Shown here: one piece after another, positions 44,854-51,888 of the stretch | How the letters are laid out: the number at the start of each line of letters is the position of its first letter | How positions within the stretch are numbered: position 1 is the stretch's first letter | Source: Acidobacteriota bacterium | Lineage (GTDB): Bacteria > Acidobacteriota > Terriglobia > Bryobacterales > Bryobacteraceae | Reading direction: 5' to 3' | Assembly (NCBI GenBank): GCA_026393985.1 | Contig: JAPKZB010000081.1 | Coordinates: 1 to 64,000 of the forward strand | Length of the DNA: 64,000 nucleotides | The notes under the pieces: model-generated | What the model was told of the DNA's origin: nothing | The model's input: the letters and a program-made list of their open reading frames with translations, nothing else | Databases searched by the model: none | Translations under genes and position numbers: made by a program

Positions 44854-46247
44854 ACGGTTCTCCTTGCTTGCAGGCGGTCGCGCAGTTCCGCCAGGTTCGA
44901 ACGGCAGTCGGGCACGCGGCAGTACCCCTTTTCCTGGTGCGAGACGCAGTTGAGATCGACGAGGGTGTCGGCGCCGGTGGCGATCATGCCGGCGAACAGC
45001 CGCGTGTAGAACTCGGCGCGCCAGGCCGGGTCCATGGCAACCCAGGTGCGTCCCCAGGCGTGGTCCTGGCGGTAGGCGGCGTGAATCCGCCGGGCGATGG
45101 CTTCGGGCGGCCAGGCGAGAGCGGTGAGTACGCGGACCACGTGCTGCAGGGCGGCCGGTTTCAGCAGCCAGTCGTTGGGGTGGGCGAAGAGCCAGTCGAG
45201 GCAGGGGGGCGCGCCGGGGATGGGGTCGGCCACCGGGCTGGGTGCGGCGGGCGGGGCCGCGGGCAGACGTTGCGCGAACGCCTGATGCCACTGGCCCAGG
45301 GGGGAGCCCTCGTACTCATCGATCAGCCGGTTCATGGCGCGGGAGAAGACGGGAATGCGCGTCGAGCTGCTTTCGGCCAGCGCCGCCACGCGGGCTGGCG
45401 AGCGGGCCGCCGCGGTGGCCGCAGCCGCCTCCATCGCCCCCCGCGGAATGGCGACAATCGGGAGCAGGCGCCGCAGTTGCGTCTCTTCGAGCCGCCAGCG
45501 GGGCTCGCGCGGTTTCAAATAAAGGCTGAACGGGATGCGGATGTGACGGGTGTGGAACGGGTCGCCGTACTCCGACAGGTCAAGCGAGATGATCTCGCGG
45601 CCCGCGGCTCCGCGGCCGACTTCGATCGCGGTGAGTTGCACGGGGAGGGTACAGTGGGCCATGGCCGCCTGCCGAATGCGGTGCGCCAGGTATTCCACCA
45701 ACCGGCCCTGCGCGGCGAAGGCGCGTCCGAGGGCGGGGTCGACGCGGTCCCCATCGGGTGAGCGTACCGCGGCGTAGCGCTCGGCCAGGGAGGCGGGCAC
45801 CGTGCCCAGTTCCGTCAACCGCCGGAAGGCCACTGAGGCGCGGGCGATGGCCCACACCAGATGGTAACCGCGGCCACTGACCAGCGTCAGCGGGGCGATC
45901 AACCGCTCGCGCAGGAAGCGCAAGGCGGCGGCCAGCACCGGCTCCTGCAGGGCGAAGACGCGTTCGGGCTCGGCCCAGGCCAGGGCAGGCGCGTCAAAAT
46001 TCTGGTATTCGATATCGAGATCGAACAGGAGCAGGTTCCGGTCCCAGAGCGAGCGTTCGATGTCCAAGCCGCCCTCAAGAAAGCCGGAGAGCGCGCGAGC
46101 GGGGGCGGGGGCGGTGAATTCGCCGCGGCCGTCGGCGCCGACGAGGTAGGCTGCCGTAGCGCGGCGGCCGGAGGATCGGCCAAGAAACTCAGCCATGCGC
46201 TGCCGGACGGCCGTTTGCTGATAGTGGCCGGCCGCCACGCTGGTCAT
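44850..46247 (-). CDS. Archaeo-eukaryotic-type primase: PriS-like catalytic domain fused to PriL-like four-Cys domain
   Basis: 465 aa. Archaeo-eukaryotic primase (AEP) motifs occur in order: LLFDLDIEY (motif I, D76 and D78), LVSGRGYHLVW (motif II, S124 to H129), IISLDLSEY (motif III, D223), and HTRHIRIPFSLYLKP, the counterpart of the RLxRLPxSLHxKTG segment of PriS. After a Pro-rich linker (about 328-346) comes a domain with PPCLDWLF (C349), a helical region, then LNCVSHQEKGYCRVPDC (C434, C443, C448), whose cysteine spacing recalls the Fe-S domain of PriL. It is probably a single-chain primase or primase-polymerase. It overlaps both neighbours by ATGA. No helicase or ligase is adjacent. I infer a repair or stress role. 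Confidence 0.8.
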   Translation of the reverse strand: MTSVAAGHYQQTAVRQRMAEFLGRSSGRRATAAYLVGADGRGEFTAPAPARALSGFLEGGLDIERSLWDRNLLLFDLDIEYQNFDAPALAWAEPERVFALQEPVLAAALRFLRERLIAPLTLVSGRGYHLVWAIARASVAFRRLTELGTVPASLAERYAAVRSPDGDRVDPALGRAFAAQGRLVEYLAHRIRQAAMAHCTLPVQLTAIEVGRGAAGREIISLDLSEYGDPFHTRHIRIPFSLYLKPREPRWRLEETQLRRLLPIVAIPRGAMEAAAATAAARSPARVAALAESSSTRIPVFSRAMNRLIDEYEGSPLGQWHQAFAQRLPAAPPAAPSPVADPIPGAPPCLDWLFAHPNDWLLKPAALQHVVRVLTALAWPPEAIARRIHAAYRQDHAWGRTWVAMDPAWRAEFYTRLFAGMIATGADTLVDLNCVSHQEKGYCRVPDCRSNLAELRDRLQARRTV

Positions 46248-46924
46248 CGGAGCTCCTTGCGACGCTTTCCGTTGGCATGCTCCCGGCCGACCACTTCGAG
46301 CGTGCGCATCACGTCGTGGTCGCTGACGGGCCGGAAATCGAGATACCAGTTGCCGATGGAGCCGAATGGCTCCGGCGTGGCGAGGCAGTCGTAGCCGTCG
46401 CTTTCACGCTCGATCCATTGCAGCGCCTTGTGCGAAGCAACCGGCAGAGCCACGCGCAGCGACCGCGGCTTCCGGGCGCGGAGCGAGCGCAGGGCCGCCA
46501 CCATGGATGACCCGGTGGCGGCGCCATCGTCGACCAACAACACCGCGCGGCCGCGGACGTCGAGTTCGCGGTGAGCGGGGCGGTACAGCGCCTCCCGGCG
46601 CCGGAGTTCCGCCCGTTCCCGGGCCATGGCGAAGTCGATCCGCTCCCGCGGCAGGTGGAGCGTTGCGAGCACCTCTTCGTCGAGAACGCCGGCCGAAGCC
46701 GTCACGGCGCCCATGGTCAGCTCCGGCTGCCAGGGAACGCCCAGCCGCTGCACGCACAAGACGTCCAGTTCGGCGTGGAGCGCGCGCGCCAGCTCCCGTC
46801 CGGCGGGCAGGCCGCCCCGGGCCAGCGCGAGCACGACCAGGGGTTCAGGCCCCCCGGCCGGCCGCACGTGGGTGGCCAGCCGCAGGCCTCCTTCGGCCCG
46901 GTCGCGGAAGGGCAGGTCCTCCAT
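46244..46924 (-). CDS. Phosphoribosyltransferase-domain protein (COG1926 type)
   Basis: 226 aa from the ATG at 46924, preferred over a GTG six bases upstream because AAGGAG lies seven bases before it. The type I phosphoribosyltransferase fold is clear: LALARGGLPAGRELA at the N-terminus and the PRPP loop VLLVDDGAATGSS (about residues 128-140). This family (COG1926) is often found near stress genes and lacks a defined base specificity. It lies 29 bases after Hsp20 and overlaps the primase gene by ATGA, so the three are very likely co-transcribed. It could supply or recycle nucleotides for the primase, which is speculation. Confidence 0.9.
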   Translation of the reverse strand: MEDLPFRDRAEGGLRLATHVRPAGGPEPLVVLALARGGLPAGRELARALHAELDVLCVQRLGVPWQPELTMGAVTASAGVLDEEVLATLHLPRERIDFAMARERAELRRREALYRPAHRELDVRGRAVLLVDDGAATGSSMVAALRSLRARKPRSLRVALPVASHKALQWIERESDGYDCLATPEPFGSIGNWYLDFRPVSDHDVMRTLEVVGREHANGKRRKELR

Positions 46925-46953
46925 GATCACGCTCCTTCTCGCGAACGGGTTCG

Positions 46954-47466
46954 CTAGGCGGTCTGTTCAATCGGAATCTGCCGGGTGTTTGGCTTCGTTT
47001 CGCCAATGGGAATCTTCACTTCGAGCAGGCCTTCGTTCATCGAAGCCTTGATGTTGTCGGCTTTGGCGCCTTCGGGCAGCGGGATCTGCCGCCAGAACTT
47101 GCCGTAACTGCGCTCGGAGCGAAAGTAACCCTCTTTCTCTTCCTTGGCTTCGAGTTTGCGCTCGCCCTCGACAATCAGGCACTCGTCGAGGACCTGGACT
47201 TTAATGTCTTCCTTCTTGAGGCCGGGCAGTTCGGCGGTGACGAGCAGTTCGCCGTTCACCCGCCGGCACTCAATAGCCGGGGACCAGACTCCCTGTTTTT
47301 CGTCGGCGGCCAGCCAGGAACGGTCCAGCCCGCGGGTCATCTCTCGCATCAGGTCGAAGGGATTTGCCGCCCATAGGCTCCCCCTGCCCGGGAAGGAACG
47401 GAACCAGGGATTCCAGATCGTCTCATCTGCCGGCGCGGACGCCTTGCTTACTTCTACTTTGGCCAT
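46954..47466 (-). CDS. Hsp20 family small heat-shock protein
   Basis: 170 aa. The alpha-crystallin domain spans about residues 60-155 (VTAELPGLKKEDIKVQVLDECLIVEGER, SYGKFWRQIPLP, NEGLLEVKIPI), with a C-terminal I-x-I motif (I164-P-I166) used for oligomerisation. The N-terminal arm is Trp/Phe-rich. It is an ATP-independent holdase in the cytoplasm. A strong ribosome-binding site, AAGGAGG, precedes the ATG by about nine bases. It is the first gene of the operon, and a sigma-54-type promoter lies about 30 bases upstream of its start codon. Confidence 0.95.
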   Translation of the reverse strand: MAKVEVSKASAPADETIWNPWFRSFPGRGSLWAANPFDLMREMTRGLDRSWLAADEKQGVWSPAIECRRVNGELLVTAELPGLKKEDIKVQVLDECLIVEGERKLEAKEEKEGYFRSERSYGKFWRQIPLPEGAKADNIKASMNEGLLEVKIPIGETKPNTRQIPIEQTA

Positions 47467-47495
47467 GCTGTGGGCCCTCCTTGTCAGAAGACCCG

Positions 47496-47511
47496 TGCAA
47501 TCCCGGTGCCA
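47496..47511 (-). promoter_or_regulatory. Sigma-54 (-24/-12) promoter of the hsp20 operon
   Basis: On the minus strand the sequence is TGGCACCGGGATTGCA, an exact match to TGGCAC-N5-TTGCA with the invariant GG and GC ten bases apart. Transcription would start near 47485, leaving a short leader with AAGGAGG before the hsp20 ATG at 47466. Sigma-54 promoters need an enhancer-binding AAA+ activator; none is encoded in the window. Confidence 0.75.
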
Positions 47512-47564
47512 CAGCCCGGCTGCGGGGTTGTAAGGGCTTAGCGGCGGGGCGGGGTGGCAAAGCG

Positions 47565-47576
47565 CGCAGATCTGCG
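47565..47576. promoter_or_regulatory. Perfect 12-bp palindrome, candidate enhancer site
   Basis: CGCAGATCTGCG is a perfect palindrome centred about 85 bases upstream of the expected sigma-54 start site, the usual place for an activator-binding site. Flanking GGGTGGGGCAAA and TTTGCCACCCC segments form a larger imperfect inverted repeat around it, which could alternatively be a terminator stem for the upstream gene. Confidence 0.4.
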
Positions 47577-47613
47577 TCAGGAGCCCTGCGGGCGAGGGAT
47601 TTGCCCCACCCGG

Positions 47614-48681
47614 CTAGCGCAGCACCACGTCCCAGACCTTGGTCCGGCTATCCTTGCCCGCGGGGCCGCCGACGTCGAGGGTGACGACGTATTCGCCGGG
47701 CTTTTCGTAGCGGTGCAGGGGATGGCGTTCGGTGGAGGTCTGACCGTCGCCGAAGTCCCAGCGCCAGGAGGTGACGGTGCCGTAGGTCGCGTCCTCGAAG
47801 GCGACCAGGCGGCGGTCCATGTCGAGGACGGTGAACTTCCAATCGGCCTCGACGGGGCGGCGCAGGGAGGCTTCAAGCGGCATGAGTCGGAAGGCGACCA
47901 GATCGGAGGCGTTGCCGTACATGGTGGTTTTGTGGGAGAGGTTCCAGAAGCCGCGGTACTTCGTGCCTTTTTCGTCGTCGTAGTCAAGTACGGACCAGGA
48001 CAGGCCGATGACCTTGTTTTCGATTAACTGACTTTCGACGCTGCGGGCGGGCCCTTCATAGGCGGCGTAGTCGAAGGGGGTGATGTAGAACTCGAGGATG
48101 AGCTTGCCGCTTTCACCGGGCTTGAAGTTGTAGTGGTAGGCGGCGTTGGCGTAAGGCAGATTCTTGATCCAGGGCTGGCAGCCCCAGACCATGGTCCAAT
48201 CCTTGTTTAGGGCGGGGGTGAAGATGTGGTAGTTCTGAGCGTGGACGCCGTGGTAGGTGAAGTGGGCATCTTTGGGGTCGTAGCCTTTGTCGGGATGCAT
48301 GGCCTTGATGAAGGGTCCGCCGGAGCGGTCGCCGTCGACGACGACCTCGAAGATATCGTTGTGGAGGTCGCGGTGGCGGAAGTCCCAGTAGTTGTCGGAG
48401 GCTTCGTAGAGGAAGTAGAGGCGATTGAGCCCCTTGACCCAGCCGACTTTGACGCTGATGTCGAGGTCCTTGCGGTCGAGCGGGGTGTTGTTGATGGTGT
48501 CCTTCAGCTGGTCGGTGCCGATGGCATAGCTGGCCGGTACGGCGGCCCAGTCGTCGGTTTTGCCGTCGATGCGGGGGATCTGGTTGGCGGGGAACTGGTA
48601 GATGCGGAACTCGACGCCGGGACGTTCCAAGGCCAGAAGAGGCGAAATTGCGAAACAAACCCAAAGGGCAATCCTTGTCAT
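47614..48681 (-). CDS. Secreted CBM9/DOMON-like sugar-binding protein with PKD domain
   Basis: 355 aa from the ATG at 48681; a longer frame to 48807 lies in the intergenic region and is rejected. The signal peptide is MTRIALWVCFAISPLLALE. Residues about 30-260 form a CBM9-like beta-sandwich (PRIDGKTDDWAAVPASYAIG, LYFLYEASDNYWDFRHRDLHNDIFEVVVDGDRSGG). Residues about 270-355 are a PKD domain (SWRWDFGDGQTS, YEKPGEYVVTLDV). It probably binds carbohydrate at the cell surface; no catalytic motif is visible. A TACACT box ends seven bases before the ATG. It is divergent from RNase J across a 182-base region holding the DnaA-box-like array. Confidence 0.87.
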   Translation of the reverse strand: MTRIALWVCFAISPLLALERPGVEFRIYQFPANQIPRIDGKTDDWAAVPASYAIGTDQLKDTINNTPLDRKDLDISVKVGWVKGLNRLYFLYEASDNYWDFRHRDLHNDIFEVVVDGDRSGGPFIKAMHPDKGYDPKDAHFTYHGVHAQNYHIFTPALNKDWTMVWGCQPWIKNLPYANAAYHYNFKPGESGKLILEFYITPFDYAAYEGPARSVESQLIENKVIGLSWSVLDYDDEKGTKYRGFWNLSHKTTMYGNASDLVAFRLMPLEASLRRPVEADWKFTVLDMDRRLVAFEDATYGTVTSWRWDFGDGQTSTERHPLHRYEKPGEYVVTLDVGGPAGKDSRTKVWDVVLR

Positions 48682-48688
48682 GCCTGAC

Positions 48689-48694
48689 AGTGTA
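48689..48694 (-). promoter_or_regulatory. TACACT -10-like box (candidate leaderless start)
   Basis: TACACT on the minus strand ends seven bases before the ATG at 48681 and no Shine-Dalgarno sequence intervenes. Confidence 0.55.
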
Positions 48695-48740
48695 TGCCGA
48701 ACGGGACCGGCGCACCAGTTGGATCGGCCCGGTGGAGGCA

Positions 48741-48794
48741 CACTCCACATCTTATCCACATATATTCCACAAGGACTTTCACAGCTTTTCCACA
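48741..48794 (+). promoter_or_regulatory. Phased array of five DnaA-box-like nonamers
   Basis: Five nonamers in the same orientation start at 48741, 48752, 48763, 48775 and 48786, that is 11, 11, 12 and 11 bases apart: CACTCCACA, TTATCCACA, TATTCCACA, ACTTTCACA and TTTTCCACA. TTATCCACA is the canonical DnaA box and TTTTCCACA fits TTWTNCACA. The array ends 69 bases before the RNase J start codon. It could regulate rnj or the divergent gene through DnaA, or titrate or load DnaA. The repeat phasing of one helical turn argues for cooperative binding on one face. Confidence 0.6.
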
Positions 48795-48863
48795 AGCGGT
48801 AGGGCACGGCGACGCCCCCTACGCGCCCGGGGTGCTACTCTAGGGCTAGCGATTTCTCCATCT

Positions 48864-50525
48864 ATGTCTGAACGTAAACTGCAAGTTATCCCTCTCGGCG
48901 GCCTCGGCGAGTTTGGCATGAACTCGATGGCCTTCCGTTACGGCGATGACATCATAGTGGTCGATGCGGGGATGATGTTCCCCGACGCCGAACTGCTCGG
49001 GGTGGACATTGTAACGCCCGACTTCTCGTATCTCAAGGAGAACAAGAAGCACGTCCGGGGGCTCGTTCTGACCCACGGGCACGAAGATCACATTGGCGGG
49101 ATTCCGTTCTTTCTGTCTGAGCTCAACGTGCCGGTCTACGGTACGGCCCTGACGCTGGCCTTTGTCGAACGGCGGCTCGAAGAGCACAAGATCGACGCCG
49201 ATCTGCATACGGTGGCGGCTGGGGATACGATCAAGCTGGGACCGTTTTCGATTGAGTTCATTCATGTGACGCACTCGGTGTCGGCCTGCTGCGCGCTGGC
49301 GATTACCACGCCGGCCGGGGTGATCATCCACACGGGCGACTTCAAGATCGACCTTTCGCCGCCCGATAATAAGCCGTTCGATCTGCATAAGTTCGCTGAG
49401 TACGGCAAGCGCGGCGTGCTGCTGCTGCTGTCGGACTCGACGAATGTGGACCGGTCCGGCTTTACGCCTTCCGAGCGCAGCGTGCGCCCGGGTCTTGAAG
49501 AGTTGGTGCGGAACGCCGACCGCCGGGTAGTGGTCTCCTGTTTTTCGTCCTCGACGCACCGGTTGCAGATGGTGCTCGACATTGCCGCCGCCACGGGGCG
49601 GAAAGTGGGTCTGCTCGGCCGCAGTATGCTGTCGACGACGGAAATCGCCCACTCGCTGGGCATTCTGCAAATTCCGGATAGCATCTTGCTGCGTCCGCAG
49701 GACATCATGCTGAACCAACCGGACAAGACGCTGGTGCTGATCTCCGGTACGCAGGGCGAGCCCATGTCGGCGCTCTCGCGCGCCTCCTGTGACGGGCACA
49801 AGAGCCTGCGCATTGAGAAGGGCGATACGGTGGTGCTCTCCTCGCGCATCATCCCGGGCAATGAGAAGCCCATCATGCGGGTGATCAACCATCTGGCCCG
49901 CCGCAACGCCAACGTCTACTTCGGCAACCGGTCACCGCATATTCACGTGTCGGGCCATGGGGCCTCGGAAGAGCTCAAGATTATTCTTAATCTGGTGCGG
50001 CCGAAGTATTTCGTGCCGCTGCATGGCGAATACTGGCAGTTACGCAAGCACATTGAGCTGGCTTCCGGGTTGAAGGATCAGGGCCTGGAGCAGTGCTTCC
50101 TGCTCGAAACCGGCGAGACGCTGGTGTTTGACTCAAAAGGCGGCCGGAAGGGCGACCGCGTCAACGTGGGCCGCGTGTGCATCGACTCGGGTTCGCTCGA
50201 CGACGTTGTCGAAGACCTCGTGATCCGCGACCGGCGACACCTGGCCGAAGATGGGTTCGTTTTGCCGATTATCGCGATTGATAAGCTGACCGGGAAGCTC
50301 GAAGGGCGAGCGGAGGTTATCTCCCGCGGGTTTATCGCGGAAGATAACAAAGAAGTGATTGCCGGGGCGCGGAAGATTTTGGCGAAGACGCTCGAAACGT
50401 CGAGCGCCGAGGAGCGGTCTGACGTCGGCGTCATGCAGGAGAAGATCCGCGCCGATCTGAAGCGGTACCTGGCCAAGGAGACGCAGCGGCGGCCGCTGAT
50501 TATGCCGGTGATTCTGGAGGTTTGA
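48864..50525 (+). CDS. rnj: Ribonuclease J
   Basis: 553 aa from ATG 48864; upstream in-frame sequence crosses the DnaA-box array and is rejected. The N-terminal metallo-beta-lactamase core shows LTHGHEDHIGG (H71, H73, D75, H76), HTGDFKID and SDSTN; the beta-CASP domain includes SCFSSSTHRLQ and SGTQGEPMSALSRAS; then HVSGHGASEELK and a C-terminal domain. This fits a dual 5'-exo/endoribonuclease that processes and degrades mRNA and rRNA in the cytoplasm. The following FAD-oxidase gene begins eight bases after its stop, so they may share a transcript. Confidence 0.95.
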   Translation: MSERKLQVIPLGGLGEFGMNSMAFRYGDDIIVVDAGMMFPDAELLGVDIVTPDFSYLKENKKHVRGLVLTHGHEDHIGGIPFFLSELNVPVYGTALTLAFVERRLEEHKIDADLHTVAAGDTIKLGPFSIEFIHVTHSVSACCALAITTPAGVIIHTGDFKIDLSPPDNKPFDLHKFAEYGKRGVLLLLSDSTNVDRSGFTPSERSVRPGLEELVRNADRRVVVSCFSSSTHRLQMVLDIAAATGRKVGLLGRSMLSTTEIAHSLGILQIPDSILLRPQDIMLNQPDKTLVLISGTQGEPMSALSRASCDGHKSLRIEKGDTVVLSSRIIPGNEKPIMRVINHLARRNANVYFGNRSPHIHVSGHGASEELKIILNLVRPKYFVPLHGEYWQLRKHIELASGLKDQGLEQCFLLETGETLVFDSKGGRKGDRVNVGRVCIDSGSLDDVVEDLVIRDRRHLAEDGFVLPIIAIDKLTGKLEGRAEVISRGFIAEDNKEVIAGARKILAKTLETSSAEERSDVGVMQEKIRADLKRYLAKETQRRPLIMPVILEV

Positions 50526-50532
50526 CGGTTCG

Positions 50533-51888
50533 ATGGCGCCTGGAGGGATGATGCCGAAGCCGGTCGAGGACGCTTCCGGTTACCAGGGTCAGGCGGATCA
50601 GTTCTTCACGCCCGCCTCAGAGGCCGAGTTGGTGGCTTTTCTCGCCGCCAACCGGGAGCCGGTGACCGTGGTGGGTGCGTTATCGGGCGTTACCGGCGGC
50701 GCGGTGCCAACCGCCGGGGTGGCTCTTAGCCTGGCGAAGTTCGACCGCTGTGAGATCGGGCGCGGTTCGGCGCGGGTGGGAGCGGGGCTCTTGCTGGCCG
50801 ATCTGCAGGCCGCGGCGAAGGCATCGAGACAGTTTTATGCGCCGGACCCGACTTACAACGGCGCCTCGATGGGCGGGACCTTTGCCAACAACGCCTCCGG
50901 GTCGCGGTCTTTCCGCTTTGGCTCCACGCGGCGGCATATTCTCGCGCTGCGGGCGGTATTCATGGATGGTACGGTCCGCGAGTTCGTGCGCGGCGAGGCG
51001 ATCGACTTCGACGTGCCGCGGGTGACGGTGCCGGCTACGACCAAGCATCAGGCGGGCTATGCGCTCAAGCCGGGCATGGACTGGATTGACCTGCTGATTG
51101 GCTCCGAAGGCACGCTCGCCATTCTTACCGAGGCTACGGTGCAACTGCTGCCGGCGCCGGCGGAGTTGCTTTCGGGCGTCCTGTTCTTCCCGTCGGAGGC
51201 AGCGGCGCTCGCGGCAGTCGAGGCCTGGCGCACGCTGCCGCAACTGCGGATGCTCGAGTACTTCGACGCCGAATCGCTGAACCTGCTGCGCGAGGTGATT
51301 CCGGAGTCTCCGCGCTGCGCGGCGGCGCTGTTGATTGAGCAGGAGGGCGACGATACGGGCTATCTCGACAGCGCCCCGATCGACGACGCCTCCTGGTTCG
51401 GCACGACCGACGCCGACCGCGAACGGTTTCGTAAGTTCCGCCACGCGCTGCCGGAACGCGTGAACGATACCGTCCGCCGCAACGGCTACATGAAGATGGG
51501 AACCGACTACGCCGTGCCGCCGGGGCGCAACGCGGAGATGATCGCCCGCTACCGGGAGATGCTTGATCCCACCGGCATTCGCTACGTGATCTACGGCCAC
51601 ATTGGCGACGCCCATGTCCACGTGAACATGCTGCCGGCGACGGCCGAACAGGCGCGGCAGTCGCAGCAGTTTTTGCATGATTTCGCGCACGAAGCCGTGC
51701 TGCGCGGGGGCACGGTGGGCGCTGAACACGGCCTGGGGAAGCGCAAGCGCGACCTGCTCTCCCTGCTCTACTCCGGCCCGGAAATCGAGGCCATGAAAGC
51801 TGTGAAGCGCCGACTGGACCCGCGATGGCTCCTCGGCCAAGGAAACCTCTTCCCATGCGAGCCAGCCTTTTCTTCTCTCTCCTGCTGA
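50533..51888 (+). CDS. FAD-linked oxidase (GlcD/D-lactate dehydrogenase type)
   Basis: 451 aa. The N-terminal PCMH-type FAD-binding domain has PVTVVGALSGVTGGAVPTAGVALSL, YAPDPTYNGASMGGTFANNASGSRSFRFG and LLIGSEGTLAILTEATVQLLP. The C-terminal cap domain carries GHIGDAHVHVNMLP and GTVGAEHGLGKRKRDLL. The family oxidises 2-hydroxy acids such as glycolate or D-lactate, passing electrons to quinone or cytochrome; the exact substrate is not readable. The start is uncertain: ATG codons at 50533, 50548 and 50551 are all possible, with GGAGG before the last two. The 3' end overlaps the next gene by 34 bases. Confidence 0.9.
   Translation: MAPGGMMPKPVEDASGYQGQADQFFTPASEAELVAFLAANREPVTVVGALSGVTGGAVPTAGVALSLAKFDRCEIGRGSARVGAGLLLADLQAAAKASRQFYAPDPTYNGASMGGTFANNASGSRSFRFGSTRRHILALRAVFMDGTVREFVRGEAIDFDVPRVTVPATTKHQAGYALKPGMDWIDLLIGSEGTLAILTEATVQLLPAPAELLSGVLFFPSEAAALAAVEAWRTLPQLRMLEYFDAESLNLLREVIPESPRCAAALLIEQEGDDTGYLDSAPIDDASWFGTTDADRERFRKFRHALPERVNDTVRRNGYMKMGTDYAVPPGRNAEMIARYREMLDPTGIRYVIYGHIGDAHVHVNMLPATAEQARQSQQFLHDFAHEAVLRGGTVGAEHGLGKRKRDLLSLLYSGPEIEAMKAVKRRLDPRWLLGQGNLFPCEPAFSSLSC

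Noticed and set aside
48741-48794. Chromosomal origin oriC
   Set aside because: DnaA-box-like repeats are present but there is no AT-rich unwinding element and no dnaA/dnaN/gidA neighbourhood, so calling it the origin would overreach; kept as a finding about DnaA-type binding only.
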